Shown here: positions 22,957-32,710 of the stretch, piece by piece
Layout: each line of letters begins with the position of its first letter
Position numbering within the stretch: the first letter of the stretch is position 1
Origin: Desulfamplus sp.
Lineage (GTDB): Bacteria > Desulfobacterota > Desulfobacteria > Desulfobacterales > Desulfobacteraceae
Direction of reading: 5' to 3'
DNA length: 64,000 nt
Assembly (NCBI GenBank): GCA_015232455.1
Contig: JADFZQ010000001.1
Coordinates: forward strand, 481,052 to 545,051
Translations under genes and position numbers: made by a program
The notes under the pieces: model-generated
Database searches by the model: none
Seen by the model: the letters and a program-made list of their open reading frames with translations, nothing else
What the model was told of the DNA's origin: nothing

Positions 22957-23757
22957 ATGAGGCTTTTTGATAGCCATGCACATATAGACGATGAAGTGTA
23001 TGATTTTGATTTTGATGAGATGGTTCATAGAGCTTATGATGCTTGTGTCAAAGCTATTATGGTAGCAGGTGTTACTCCAGAGACTGTAGCAAAGGCTCTA
23101 AAGATTGCTCAGACAAATAAAAATGTCTTTATATCAGTTGGTATGCACCCACATGAAGCTCAATACTGTTCAGATGATATTATTGATAGCTATAAACGTC
23201 TTGCCCTTCAATATCCATCTATTATAAAAGCGTGGGGTGAAGCTGGTCTTGATTTTAACAGAATGCACTCCCCTCGTGAAATGCAAGAAAAGTGGTTTTT
23301 ACGCCATATAGAGGCAGCAGATGAATTAAATCTTTCGATGATTTTCCACGAACGTGATTCTGAAGGACGCTTTTTGCAAATTCTTCAATCAATGGGACAC
23401 AGAGAACGTAAAGGCGTTGTGCATTGTTTTAGCGGCACAAAAGAGGAGATGTTTAAGTATCTTGATCTTGGCTACTATATAGGTATTACAGGAATATTAA
23501 CTCTTCAAAAACGAGGAGATATTTTAAGAGAGCTTGCTTTGTTGATTCCAGATGATCGTATTGTAATTGAAACTGACGCTCCATATCTTACACCAGTACC
23601 AATGAAAAATAAGACCAGAAGAAATGAGCCAGCTTTTGTTAGATATGTTTTTAACAAACTTGCAGAGATAAAAGACGTTGATGCTGATATATTGGCAGAG
23701 ATATTGTGGCAAAATACCAGCTCTCTTTATAATATTAATCCTGAAGATATAGTTTAG
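22957..23757 (+). CDS. tatD: TatD family metal-dependent hydrolase (DNase)
   Basis: A 266-residue TIM-barrel hydrolase of the TatD/YcfH group. The metal ligands are visible: FDSHAHID (His-x-His), GEAGLDF (Glu), IFHERDS (His), VHCFSG (His) and ETDAPYLTP (Asp). Members act as 3'-5' DNases or in D-aminoacyl/nucleotide metabolism; YcfH-like members are common and their physiological substrate is unclear. AAAAAAGGAG precedes ATG 22957. It lies convergent with the following K+ uptake genes, about 50 bases away. Confidence 0.93.
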   Translation: MRLFDSHAHIDDEVYDFDFDEMVHRAYDACVKAIMVAGVTPETVAKALKIAQTNKNVFISVGMHPHEAQYCSDDIIDSYKRLALQYPSIIKAWGEAGLDFNRMHSPREMQEKWFLRHIEAADELNLSMIFHERDSEGRFLQILQSMGHRERKGVVHCFSGTKEEMFKYLDLGYYIGITGILTLQKRGDILRELALLIPDDRIVIETDAPYLTPVPMKNKTRRNEPAFVRYVFNKLAEIKDVDADILAEILWQNTSSLYNINPEDIV

Positions 23758-23807
23758 GTAATAAATTGTGAAAACGAAAAAGTTTCATTTTACATATACT
23801 GGCTATA

Positions 23808-24458
23808 TCAAAAATTTAACTTTTCAAAGTCATCTTTTCTACAAAGACACAATATAACAGAATCTGGTTCTATCTTTGCATCAGGGTCTGGCATGAATCT
23901 CGTTATATCAGTCAAAATATTTTTGATAGATAGTATCTCTATACGATGCTTTTTACGAAAACCAATCTCTTTGATTGTTTTGCCGCTTAGTTTATCAGGC
24001 AGGGCAATTTCAAATATACCATACTCTGGGGCAAGTGGAATATACTCGATCAAATTGGGTGAACTCAGCCGCTCTGCTAACCTCTCTCCAGCCATTTTTT
24101 CAGGATTAATAATTTCAGTTGCCCCTATTTTTTTATATAAAATTGCCTGAATCTCATTTACTGCTTTTACAATAATATTTTTTACCCCTATTTTTTTAAG
24201 ATGGTAAATAGCAAGGCTGTTTGCTTCTATTGTCTCCCCAAGATTTAATATAACCGTATCAATCTTTCCGTTTAGATACTCTTTTAAATATTCACCTGTT
24301 TTTACATCATGTACTATTGCATTGGTTACTAAATCTTTGATCTCTTCAATTTTTTTGCTATCTGAATCAATTACTAAAACTTCATAGCCTTTACGAGCAA
24401 GAGAAACAGCGAGGCTAAAACCAAAATTACCTAAACCTATAACAGCAAATTGACGCAT
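23808..24458 (-). CDS. ktrA: K+ uptake regulatory subunit, KtrA/TrkA type
   Basis: A 216-residue cytosolic RCK protein: an N-terminal Rossmann domain starting QFAVIGLGNFGFSLAVSLARKGYEVLVIDSD (nucleotide-binding GxGxxG, Asp32 at the strand end) and a C-terminal TrkA_C domain (EIALPDKLSGKTIKEIGF) for ligand binding. It gates the membrane subunit encoded just upstream. Single-RCK length matches KtrA rather than TrkA (two RCKs). ATG 24458 with AGGT upstream; it follows the ktrB-like gene by 79 bases on the same strand. Confidence 0.93.
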   Translation of the reverse strand: MRQFAVIGLGNFGFSLAVSLARKGYEVLVIDSDSKKIEEIKDLVTNAIVHDVKTGEYLKEYLNGKIDTVILNLGETIEANSLAIYHLKKIGVKNIIVKAVNEIQAILYKKIGATEIINPEKMAGERLAERLSSPNLIEYIPLAPEYGIFEIALPDKLSGKTIKEIGFRKKHRIEILSIKNILTDITRFMPDPDAKIEPDSVILCLCRKDDFEKLNF

Positions 24459-24537
24459 ATTAATACCTATTAGTTTGATTTAATTAGTTTTTTTATAGTA
24501 TTAGAATTTAAAATACTATTTTTTATACACAAATAAC

Positions 24538-25899
24538 CTATCCAACGTAAATATCACCAAGTGGATATTGGTAACTCTCTTTTTGGCTTTTAAAAAGTGA
24601 AAGACCAACGGAAAGACCAATTCCTAATGTTCCTATTCTTCCAATTAACATTGTTACTATAATAACCCATTTCCCAATAAATGTAAGATTTGGAGTAATG
24701 CCAGTAGAGAGACCAACTGTGCCTAATGCAGAACTCACCTCAAATAATATTTGAATAAAAGTGCCTTTTTCTGTAGCAGACAAAATAAGAACAGCAAAAA
24801 ACATCCATAATCCAGACAGCAGTGTTATTGCTACAGAGTGTCTTATAACTTCAGAGCTAACCCGTCTTTTAAATATGTTTACATCTTCTCTCTGTTTTAA
24901 TACTGAATATAGTAAAGATAACAAAACGCCAAAAGTTGGTATTTTAATTCCTCCTCCTGTGCTTCCTGAACCTGAACCTATAAACATCAACACAGTAATA
25001 AGAAATAGGCTGGTATTGCTCATCTTACCTATGTCAATACTGTTAAATCCAGTTGTAGTTACAGCATTTGCAACTTGAAAACTTGAGTTGAGTATCTTTT
25101 CTTGAAAGGATAGAGAAGAATCTCTGTATTCTGCAAAATATACTATTAATGTCCCTCCAATTAATAATACGATAGTTAAAGAATAAACCAATCTGCTATG
25201 GACAGATAATCTATTTGGTCGTTTTTGCATAAATATATTGCGTATATTTTCAATACTATCAAATACGACTGAGAAACCAAGACAGCCTGCTATACAAATT
25301 AGATTAACTATAATGTGTATCGTAATTGCGTTGTTATATTTAACAAAACTATCTACATAAATTGAAAAGCCAGCAGTATTAAAAGCAGAAACAGAGTGAA
25401 ATATAGCTGAATAGATTGCCTTTGACAGCGGAAAATTTTTTAAAAGACAGATTGTTAATCCAACAGCACCGACCAATTCTGTTATAAAGGTATATAGTAT
25501 AATAAAAATTGCGAATTGAGTTACTTCAACTGTAAAAGGGCGTTTAACAGATTCTTTAAGTAATGATGTGCTTTGCATAGAAAGGTTCTTCCCTATAAGC
25601 AATATAAAAAATACAAAAAAGAGCATATATCCCAATCCACCTACTTGAATAAGTATCATAATTACAATCTGTCCAAATAGATTATAGTATGAGCCTGTAT
25701 CTACAACAATTAGACCAGTAGTTGTAACAGCAGATGCAGCAGTAAAAAGAGCGTCAGTAAATGGTGTTAATTTGCCTGAATATGAAGAAATAGGCATGGA
25801 TAATAAAGTACCTCCAACAACGCTTATCAAAATGAATCCTATAGATAGAATTTGAATAGGGGGTCGTCTGTTAAATTTGATAATACGGCTTATATTCAT
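24538..25899 (-). CDS. ktrB: K+ uptake membrane subunit, KtrB/TrkH type
   Basis: A 453-residue membrane protein with four repeated M1-P-M2 units. The four pore loops and their filter glycines are seen in AVTTTGLIV, AFNTAGFSI, AVTTTGFNS and ALGTVGLST. The C-terminus is close to the last membrane helix, as in KtrB. Together with the adjacent KtrA it forms a Na+-dependent or proton-coupled K+ uptake system of the inner membrane. The gene ends a presumed operon that starts with two-component genes, spacing 15 bases after the response regulator. Confidence 0.94.
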   Translation of the reverse strand: MNISRIIKFNRRPPIQILSIGFILISVVGGTLLSMPISSYSGKLTPFTDALFTAASAVTTTGLIVVDTGSYYNLFGQIVIMILIQVGGLGYMLFFVFFILLIGKNLSMQSTSLLKESVKRPFTVEVTQFAIFIILYTFITELVGAVGLTICLLKNFPLSKAIYSAIFHSVSAFNTAGFSIYVDSFVKYNNAITIHIIVNLICIAGCLGFSVVFDSIENIRNIFMQKRPNRLSVHSRLVYSLTIVLLIGGTLIVYFAEYRDSSLSFQEKILNSSFQVANAVTTTGFNSIDIGKMSNTSLFLITVLMFIGSGSGSTGGGIKIPTFGVLLSLLYSVLKQREDVNIFKRRVSSEVIRHSVAITLLSGLWMFFAVLILSATEKGTFIQILFEVSSALGTVGLSTGITPNLTFIGKWVIIVTMLIGRIGTLGIGLSVGLSLFKSQKESYQYPLGDIYVG

Positions 25900-25914
25900 T
25901 TTATTATTTCTCTC

Positions 25915-26673
25915 TTATATGTTTTTTCCGAAATCAATATCACCGTGCTTATCAAAAGATGTTATCCTTTCTATGTTAAACCATGCTGGTTTATATGTAG
26001 GATTAATATCCAAAGCAGCTCTATAAAATTTTTGAGCTTCAAGCGGTTCATGGTTAATCTCAAGCAATGCTCCAATTAAGTTGTATGCTTCGGGGCGTCC
26101 GGGATTTAAAGCAATTGCTCTGCTTAAAATATATCGAGCATTATTAAATTTTTTACTCTCTATCTTTTCTATAGCAATCTTTATTAATTCAAAGTAATCC
26201 AAACAATAAGCATCAGCTTGTAACTTAGAGTTAGAAGCTGATTTCATTATTTCATCTGATGATTTAACTCCGTATAAATCCAGCTGGTTATAATTAATTA
26301 AATTAAAAGCTATTTCACGTATTTCTTTTGGAGTGAACGGTTTTTGAATAAAGTCTATTGCCCCGATTTTCATAGCTTCAACTGCTGATGATATACTTCC
26401 ATGTGCAGTAATTATGACAACTTTAATGTCAGGCCACTCTTGGCGGATTATCTTGAGAATCTCTATTCCGTTCATACCAGCCATTTTTAAATCAAGAAAA
26501 ACAACTTCAAACTCTCCTGTGTTAAGTTTTTGAATAGCTTCTTCACCATTAGCTGCTGTCTCTACAGGTATTTTCAGGCAATCAAGAGCATGTGATATGG
26601 TAAGCCTTATATTTTTTTCGTCATCTACGACAAGAATCGCTTTTTTCTTCATATTATTCTCCAGTTCTGACAA
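25915..26673 (-). CDS. Response regulator with TPR-like C-terminus
   Basis: A 252-residue protein: receiver domain (residues about 10-130) with acidic pocket DDEKNIR, phospho-acceptor Asp in VVFLDLKMAGMNG, conserved Thr in ITAHG and Lys in IQKPFTP. No DNA-binding output is attached; the C-terminal ~100 residues read as TPR repeats (ARYILSRAIALNPGRPEAYNLIGALLEINHEPLEAQKFYRAALDINPTYKPAW). It could therefore act by protein contact, perhaps on a kinase or on the K+ channel genes it precedes. It lies between the histidine kinase (upstream) and ktrB (downstream), same strand. Confidence 0.9.
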   Translation of the reverse strand: MSELENNMKKKAILVVDDEKNIRLTISHALDCLKIPVETAANGEEAIQKLNTGEFEVVFLDLKMAGMNGIEILKIIRQEWPDIKVVIITAHGSISSAVEAMKIGAIDFIQKPFTPKEIREIAFNLINYNQLDLYGVKSSDEIMKSASNSKLQADAYCLDYFELIKIAIEKIESKKFNNARYILSRAIALNPGRPEAYNLIGALLEINHEPLEAQKFYRAALDINPTYKPAWFNIERITSFDKHGDIDFGKNI

Positions 26674-26733
26674 TTGTTATATGCTTAAATAGTGAGGCTC
26701 TAAAGCCCTATTTATTCTAACAAGTCAGGCATA

Positions 26734-28224
26734 TTAATTATAAATAGGAAGAGTAAATGTAAAAACACTGCCTTTGCCAACTTCAGATTCTACCCAAATA
26801 GTGCCGCTATGTGCGTTAATAATCTCTTTGCATATTGCAAGCCCTAATCCTGATCCGCCTGAGGATTGCCCTTTTACCTGAATGAATTTTTGAAATATTT
26901 TTGTTTGATATTCATTCGGAATACCAGGACCATTATCACGCACAGATATATTAATATTTCCATCGCCTCTATTTGCTGCCATAAGCTCAATAATACCGCC
27001 ATCTCCAACATAACGAAGAGCGTTTGATATAAGATTACTAAGCACCCATGTAATTTTATTGGCATCTGCACGAACATTTGGAAGAATCTTCATCTCTTTT
27101 GCAAATTGGGGTAAAGTTGTTATAGTAACGTGTTTTATTTCGCTCTGCCCCTTAAAAATAGTCAAAACATGCTCAAACAAAGTGTTTATTGGTACTCTCT
27201 CAAATTCAAGTGATATTTTTCCACTTTCACTTTTAGAGAGTTCAAGAAGATCATTAACAAGGGTTTTCATTCTATGAATTTCATCATAGGTTACTTGAAG
27301 CAGCTCTTGATCTCTTTTATCAAGAGAATGAACCCCATGTTCCATAAGAAGATCAATACTCATTCCCATGCTGGTTAGAGGTGTTTTAAGTTCGTGTGAT
27401 AACGCCATAATAAACTCATTTTTCATTCTCTCGACTTCTTTGTTTATGCTCATTTTTTGGTAATGTTTAAGCTGCAAAGCCATTTTATTGAACTCTTCTG
27501 CAAGTGAACCAAGTTCATCATGTGTTTGAATTGGTAGTTCTACCTCATAATTGCCAGACGACACTTCTCTTGAAGCATCTATGAATTTATTGATAGGATT
27601 TGTAATACGTTCAGAGATAAAAAGACTAAAACTTAATGCAATAATAAAAGAGAGTGCAGCCACAAATAGAGTTGACAAAATTGCATGAACAGCAACTTTT
27701 TCAGCTTTGATGCTTGCCTCATACATTGTCTTTTCATTTAATTTAAGAAGCTGTGTAACTTTATCGCGGATTTGAAGAAAGAGAGGATAAACCGAATTTT
27801 TGTATATATTTAGCGATTCAGCTAAAGAAGATGTATCAATTTCTTTAAGCTCTGTTATTTTTGAATAGAGTTGACGATATGATTGGTAATTAGTCTCAAT
27901 AAAATAGAGAAGTTCAGATTCTCCTTTAATTGTTATATTGCCTTTTGCACGAGTCAGCCATTCAAGGAAATTTGCATCATTTTCTCTAAATTGTGTAATT
28001 CCAAGTTTATTGTCTCCAAGAAAAGTTATAAGCATGGCACTATCTTGTCGTTCAAGGGAGTTTAGCATATTGTGGGCAGATAAAATGCTTTTGTAGTTTT
28101 CTTGCAAAATTTCATTGCTTGTCTTTCCTAAAGATATGAGATTTATGATTCCCCAACTAACCACAAAACCCATAAGTGCAAAAGAGACGCCATATCCAAG
28201 TAGTATTTTTTTTCTAAGAGTCAT
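26734..28224 (-). CDS. Sensor histidine kinase (HAMP, HisKA, HATPase)
   Basis: A 496-residue inner-membrane kinase: a first membrane helix (about residues 7-29), a periplasmic helical bundle of about 150 residues, a second helix (about 178-200), then HAMP (ERITNPINKFIDASREVSSG), HisKA with the phospho-His in LSHELKTPLTSMGMSID, and the ATPase with RDNGPGIP and GSGLGLAICKEI. It precedes the TPR-type response regulator and the K+ uptake genes, and the NtrC-type regulator lies further upstream on the same strand, so it is the likely partner of either or both. Confidence 0.93.
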   Translation of the reverse strand: MTLRKKILLGYGVSFALMGFVVSWGIINLISLGKTSNEILQENYKSILSAHNMLNSLERQDSAMLITFLGDNKLGITQFRENDANFLEWLTRAKGNITIKGESELLYFIETNYQSYRQLYSKITELKEIDTSSLAESLNIYKNSVYPLFLQIRDKVTQLLKLNEKTMYEASIKAEKVAVHAILSTLFVAALSFIIALSFSLFISERITNPINKFIDASREVSSGNYEVELPIQTHDELGSLAEEFNKMALQLKHYQKMSINKEVERMKNEFIMALSHELKTPLTSMGMSIDLLMEHGVHSLDKRDQELLQVTYDEIHRMKTLVNDLLELSKSESGKISLEFERVPINTLFEHVLTIFKGQSEIKHVTITTLPQFAKEMKILPNVRADANKITWVLSNLISNALRYVGDGGIIELMAANRGDGNINISVRDNGPGIPNEYQTKIFQKFIQVKGQSSGGSGLGLAICKEIINAHSGTIWVESEVGKGSVFTFTLPIYN

Positions 28225-28272
28225 TACAATTATCCTAAAAACAGATAGCTAATTAAAATTATTGAATTTTTC

Positions 28273-28309
28273 TTGCGAAGCTCGGGTTAATACCCTTAAG
28301 CTTGTGGCG
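28273..28309. repeat. Dispersed repeat, copy 1
   Basis: TTGCGAAGCTCGGGTTAATACCC followed by TTAAGCTTGTGGCG; a second copy at 28441-28478 (TTGCGAAGCTTGGGTCTAATACC...TAGCTTGCGGCG) shows the same order with few changes. Both lie in the 518-base gap between the histidine kinase and the NtrC-type regulator. Confidence 0.6.
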
Positions 28310-28440
28310 TAGAGCTTCATTTTATCAGTTTAAATATAGCAATATCTAATACGCCAATTAGCAACACCTATGCCACAATGATTTGGTAATGCTTTGATAT
28401 AATATAAAACAGCTTGAAAACTTTTATGGAAATAGCTTGA

Positions 28441-28478
28441 TTGCGAAGCTTGGGTCTAATACCATAGCTTGCGGCGGG
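28441..28478. repeat. Dispersed repeat, copy 2
   Basis: See the copy at 28273. The 5' AAGCT and central AGCTT are partly self-complementary, so each copy can form a small hairpin. The rest of the 28225-28742 gap is AT-rich with no other element recognised. Confidence 0.6.
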
Positions 28479-28742
28479 GTTGTTTATTATAAAGGTGAGT
28501 ATTGAATAAAGTGGGTAAAAAAATAAACTAAAGAGGCAGCTGTATGTTAAATTAGAAGTTATCTTTAATTGCAAATTGCATAAATGGAGAAAATAGCATC
28601 TTGCAAAATGCAATTTTATCACTCTGTTGTGGGTATCTGAAATTGTTAATAATTAATAATATAAAACAGAATATTATTCGTTAAAAATTAAAAATATCAG
28701 AATATTATTTGTGTATTTGTTATATATAATGAATATTATTCG

Positions 28743-30092
28743 TTATATAGTGTAAATCTTTCTTTTTCTCCATAAAGTCGCCTGATCAATACCCAAAATA
28801 TCAGCAGCTTCATGGATTGATGAAGTATGGGCGAGTAATCTTCTAATGTGCATCTCCTCAATCTGTGAAAGGGAGATGGGATCACCAATTGAAGGGTTGA
28901 GTCGTCTGTCTTGCGGGTTGATATTTTCAGGTAAATCTTTTACTCCGATATATTTGCCATTTCCAAGTATCACCGCACGTTCAACAGCGTTTCTAAGTTC
29001 TCTGATATTACCAGACCAATTATGATTAATAAGCATTTTTTCTGCTTGTGGCTCAAACCCAAGAAAAGTTTTGTGATTTAAGCGGCAGAAAAAAGCCATA
29101 AAATCTAATGCCATAGCCATAATATCTTCTGGGTGTTCGCGTAAAGGCGGGAGAGTAATTGTTATTACATTGATTCGGTAAAATAGGTCTTCACGAAATA
29201 GACCTTCTGCAACACGCTTGTTAAGATCAACATTTGTAGCTGTAATGATACGGACATCTGCTTTTCTTTGGGTTGGATCACCAAGACGCTCATAAGTCTT
29301 ATCTTGAATAAAACGAAGTATTTTAGGTTGAAGAGATAGTGGCATATCTCCTATCTCATCTAAAAAAATAGTACCTCCTTCACATGATGCAATGCGTCCA
29401 TGATTATCTTTAAATGCACCAGTAAAAGAGCCTTTTACATGACCAAAAAGCTCACTTTCAAGTAATTCTGATGGAATAGATGGACATGAGACCACTGCCA
29501 TTGGTTTTAATGCTCTTGCACTCCAGCCATGAATAGCTCTTGCAAGAAGAGATTTACCCGTTCCACTCTCTCCTTGAATAAGGAGAATAGCTTCTGAAGT
29601 TGCAGCCTTTTTTGCCATTTCTATAACTCGTTGAAATTGAGCATTTTTACTACTTAACAGGAATGGATTATCTATGTTAGGAACATTTTGATTAAGAACA
29701 GCTATTTGGTTCTCAAGTTCACGAATTTTTCCTATTTTATTTGTTAGAAGTCTTATTTGGGCGGGAGTGAAAGGCTTTTCAATATAATCAGTAGCACCTT
29801 TTTGCATAGCTTTAACTGCATTCTCAATTGAAGCATGTGCTGTTATTATAACTATTTTTGTCCATGGCGATTCAAAAAGAAGAGGCTCTATTAAATCTAT
29901 TCCGCTCTCTTGACCAAGCCTAATATCTATAAAAGCAATATCAAAAGCAGTTTGACGAACTTCATAAATGGCATCAATAGAAGTGCTTACAGAAACCACA
30001 TTATGGTTATCTGCTACCAAACAGTATGACAGTGTTCTGCGAATGTTTATTTCATCATCTACAATAATTATATTTAAACTTTTTTTACTCAT
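28743..30092 (-). CDS. NtrC-type sigma-54 response regulator
   Basis: A 449-residue enhancer-binding protein: receiver domain (about 7-120; DDEINIR, phospho-acceptor Asp in FIDIRLGQESG, Lys in IEKPFTP), AAA+ domain (about 140-375) with Walker A GESGTGKS, Walker B GTIFLDEIGDM and the sigma-54 contact loop GSFTGA, and a C-terminal Fis-type helix-turn-helix (SIHEAADILGIDQATLWRKRK). The kinase partner is probably the gene encoded next on the same strand after the 518-base gap. The regulator differs from the ACT-type activator at 18387 in having an intact contact loop. Confidence 0.94.
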   Translation of the reverse strand: MSKKSLNIIIVDDEINIRRTLSYCLVADNHNVVSVSTSIDAIYEVRQTAFDIAFIDIRLGQESGIDLIEPLLFESPWTKIVIITAHASIENAVKAMQKGATDYIEKPFTPAQIRLLTNKIGKIRELENQIAVLNQNVPNIDNPFLLSSKNAQFQRVIEMAKKAATSEAILLIQGESGTGKSLLARAIHGWSARALKPMAVVSCPSIPSELLESELFGHVKGSFTGAFKDNHGRIASCEGGTIFLDEIGDMPLSLQPKILRFIQDKTYERLGDPTQRKADVRIITATNVDLNKRVAEGLFREDLFYRINVITITLPPLREHPEDIMAMALDFMAFFCRLNHKTFLGFEPQAEKMLINHNWSGNIRELRNAVERAVILGNGKYIGVKDLPENINPQDRRLNPSIGDPISLSQIEEMHIRRLLAHTSSIHEAADILGIDQATLWRKRKIYTI

Positions 30093-30289
30093 ACAATAGA
30101 GTTATTCCTAAATAGTTTATAATAGCTCAACTTGCCACCTATTGATAATGCAGGTAGGCGGACTTAAAATTAACTCAGGCAGCCATTTGTAAGAAAATGC
30201 TGTTGATACCGGAGGTCAAAATAGGACATTAGATAATAATTTTCTACCTTCTTTGCCATATTCAAAATTATAAATCAATTACAGGAATA

Positions 30290-30381
30290 TATCACAGACA
30301 GTTTTACTGTTCCAGTCTGTGATAATATCCGCATCAGCCGGTCTAAAATTTTTCAGGAAAATAACACATTCTTTTCCTGAA
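30290..30381 (-). terminator. Two hairpins between DUF3124 gene and the NtrC-type regulator
   Basis: Perfect arms TATCACAGAC (30290-30299) / GTCTGTGATA (30315-30324), and TTCAGGAAAA (30352-30361) / TTTTCCTGAA (30372-30381). They lie downstream of the DUF3124 stop on the minus strand; the second, with its A/T-rich base, is the likelier terminator. The rest of the 330-base gap (30093-30422) shows no other feature I can support. Confidence 0.55.
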
Positions 30382-30422
30382 TAGAACAAGGATACACTAA
30401 TAAAATAGGAATGCTATATCTT

Positions 30423-30947
30423 TTAATTGACAGTTGTTATTACTTGACCTCGTGAGGTAAATGAGATGCCCTGCTGCCCCTCTGCTCCAATCATCACAGA
30501 CTCAATAATTGGAGGATTTACGTTTTTTTCAGATTTCCACTCAACCATAAAGTTAGCACCAGACCCTCCTGATTTATCCTTTTGTGGAACAACATATCTT
30601 ATTGATTCAAGAGGTTTGAGAACAACAGGTTTTTCCGCATATCTCCTTATAAGTTCTCCTTTTGTTCCATAATAATCTGCATAACCTACCGTAATTGAGT
30701 GGTTTATATCAACATTTCTAATACTTAACGTTACAGTCAAAAGCATTGGCAACTCTCTATCTCCAGCATAAATATGGGAATATGCAGGAACATAAAGAGT
30801 CTGACCTTTAGATAGGGCAACTGATTCGCCAGCATAGACCAAATTAGTACCACCACATATCGAAATAATAGATGATAATGAGTTAATTGATGTTGCTAAA
30901 ACAAATAAGAACAAGAAAATAATTGTGTAGTTGTATATTGTTTTCAT
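30423..30947 (-). CDS. DUF3124 family exported protein
   Basis: A 174-residue protein with an N-terminal hydrophobic segment (YTIIFLFLFVLATSI) acting as signal peptide or anchor, and a beta-rich remainder matching DUF3124: GQTLYVPAYSHIYAGDRE, LTVTLSIRNVDINHSITVGYADYYGTKGELIRRYAEKPVVLKPLES, GGSGANFMVEWKSE. The family is of unknown function, periplasmic. The start is placed at ATG 30947 because GGAG lies 8 bases upstream. It ends a minus-strand run behind the KefB-type antiporter gene (39 bases upstream), so may be co-transcribed with it. Confidence 0.8.
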   Translation of the reverse strand: MKTIYNYTIIFLFLFVLATSINSLSSIISICGGTNLVYAGESVALSKGQTLYVPAYSHIYAGDRELPMLLTVTLSIRNVDINHSITVGYADYYGTKGELIRRYAEKPVVLKPLESIRYVVPQKDKSGGSGANFMVEWKSEKNVNPPIIESVMIGAEGQQGISFTSRGQVITTVN

Positions 30948-30985
30948 AAATATTTTCTCCAATAAAGGGCTTTAGGTGATTTAAG

Positions 30986-32671
30986 TTATGATTTGTCAAA
31001 TGGAGCATAAAATTGATATCTTATTTCATCAACATACTCATGGATAACGCCTACGGGCATTTTTAGGTGTAAGAGTGCTTGTGTCGCTATCTCTAATCCA
31101 GCCTCCATCTCAGGAAGAACAGCCATATAAACTCCGCTTTCATACAGTGCTTTAGCCTGCTCAACACCATCTGATCTTGCAATTATACGAAGATTTGGTT
31201 TAATAGAAAGAGCTTGTTTTACAATGGTTTGAGAGGCAGTAATCGAAGGGGTTGTAACGAGCAATAGCGTAGATGACTCTAATTTTGACACCTCAAGAAC
31301 TGTATGTTGCGTCATATCTCCATAGATAAGAGGGAATTTTCCATTTTTACACTCAACCATACGTTGATAATTAAGCTCAATAATAACAAAAGATATTTTA
31401 AGTTTAGTCAAAATTTGGGCAATGTGCTGTCCAACTCTTCCGCCTCCAGCAATGACAACGTGATTTTTCAATCCTGAATGGGGTATATTTTCTGTTTGTA
31501 AAGGCTCGTAGTTAAATAGCTCTTTTTTTAACTTATAGATAGGTGCCGCCATAGAAGAGGCAAACGGTGTAAGCACCATGCTTACTACTGATACTGCAAG
31601 AACAAGAGAATAGATATTTTGATCAATAGCGTTTGTAGCAATTCCTGTTCGTGCAAGAACAAATGCAAACTCTCCAACTTGAAAAAGTCCTAAACCAACT
31701 GCAATTGGAACAATATTGATATATTTAAAAATAGTTGCCAAAACAAAAAATATTGAACCTTTCAAAATTCCAATTATAAGAACTAAAGAGATAATTTTAA
31801 TCCAATTATCAAGAAGAAAGATAGGATCAAGAAGCATTCCAACTGATGTGAAAAATAGAAGTCCAAAAATATCTCTTAAAGGAATAATATCACTTAAAGC
31901 CTGATGCCCATAATCAGATTCACTCAAAACTATTCCAGCAACAAAAGCACCAAAGGCAAACGAAAGACCAAAAAGATATGTGGCATAGCCAATACCAAGA
32001 CCAATTGCTGTTACGGAGAGAATAAAAAGCTCTCTTGAGTTCCATTTAGCAACATGACCAAGCAGCCAAGGCAGCAGTTTTCTGCCAACATAGAGCATCA
32101 GCACAATAAAAATAATAGACTTTATAACAGCAACTGCTAATAGAGGTAGCCCTGCATCTAAATTACTCAATTGAGGCAGAATAATCATCATCGGTATTAC
32201 TGCCATATCTTGCACAATGAGCATACCAATCATAACCTTGCTTGAAAGCGTGCCTACAAACCCTCTGTTCATAAGGGTTTTGAGTGTAACCATAGTGCTT
32301 GAAAGAGAGATTAACGCCCCAAACCAAATAGAACTTATTGATGACCAACCCAATACTTTACCAATGCAAAACCCAATACTAATTGTCAAAATAACTTGAA
32401 TAGGAGTGCCAAAAAGGGCAATTTTTTTAACAGGTTTTAGCTCACTTAAAGAGAATTCAAGACCTAACGCAAATAATAGAAGAGCAACTCCTATCTCAGC
32501 TAAAAGTTCAATTTGATGAATATCTCCAACCGTAACTCCACCAGTATTAGGACCAACAACAACGCCTGCAAATATATATCCCAAAATTAAAGGCTGTTTT
32601 AATCTTTGAGCAGTTAATGCACCTATAAAAGCTGCAACCATAATAATTACAATATCAGCGGCTAATCCCAT
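30986..32671 (-). CDS. Monovalent cation:proton antiporter, CPA2/KefB type
   Basis: A 561-residue inner-membrane protein: about 12 membrane helices over residues 1-380, with the conserved [16 protein letters not shown] and [20 protein letters not shown], followed by a cytosolic TrkA-N domain ([33 protein letters not shown]). It exchanges K+ or Na+ for protons and is probably controlled by NAD(H) or a similar ligand through the TrkA domain. GGAG upstream of ATG 32671 decides the start over the in-frame TTG at 32683. Its nearness to the K+ uptake genes may reflect a K+ homeostasis block. Confidence 0.92.
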   Translation of the reverse strand: MGLAADIVIIMVAAFIGALTAQRLKQPLILGYIFAGVVVGPNTGGVTVGDIHQIELLAEIGVALLLFALGLEFSLSELKPVKKIALFGTPIQVILTISIGFCIGKVLGWSSISSIWFGALISLSSTMVTLKTLMNRGFVGTLSSKVMIGMLIVQDMAVIPMMIILPQLSNLDAGLPLLAVAVIKSIIFIVLMLYVGRKLLPWLLGHVAKWNSRELFILSVTAIGLGIGYATYLFGLSFAFGAFVAGIVLSESDYGHQALSDIIPLRDIFGLLFFTSVGMLLDPIFLLDNWIKIISLVLIIGILKGSIFFVLATIFKYINIVPIAVGLGLFQVGEFAFVLARTGIATNAIDQNIYSLVLAVSVVSMVLTPFASSMAAPIYKLKKELFNYEPLQTENIPHSGLKNHVVIAGGGRVGQHIAQILTKLKISFVIIELNYQRMVECKNGKFPLIYGDMTQHTVLEVSKLESSTLLLVTTPSITASQTIVKQALSIKPNLRIIARSDGVEQAKALYESGVYMAVLPEMEAGLEIATQALLHLKMPVGVIHEYVDEIRYQFYAPFDKS

Positions 32672-32710
32672 TATAATCTCCAAAATTCTTAGAAGCTATT
32701 TGTAGAGAGT

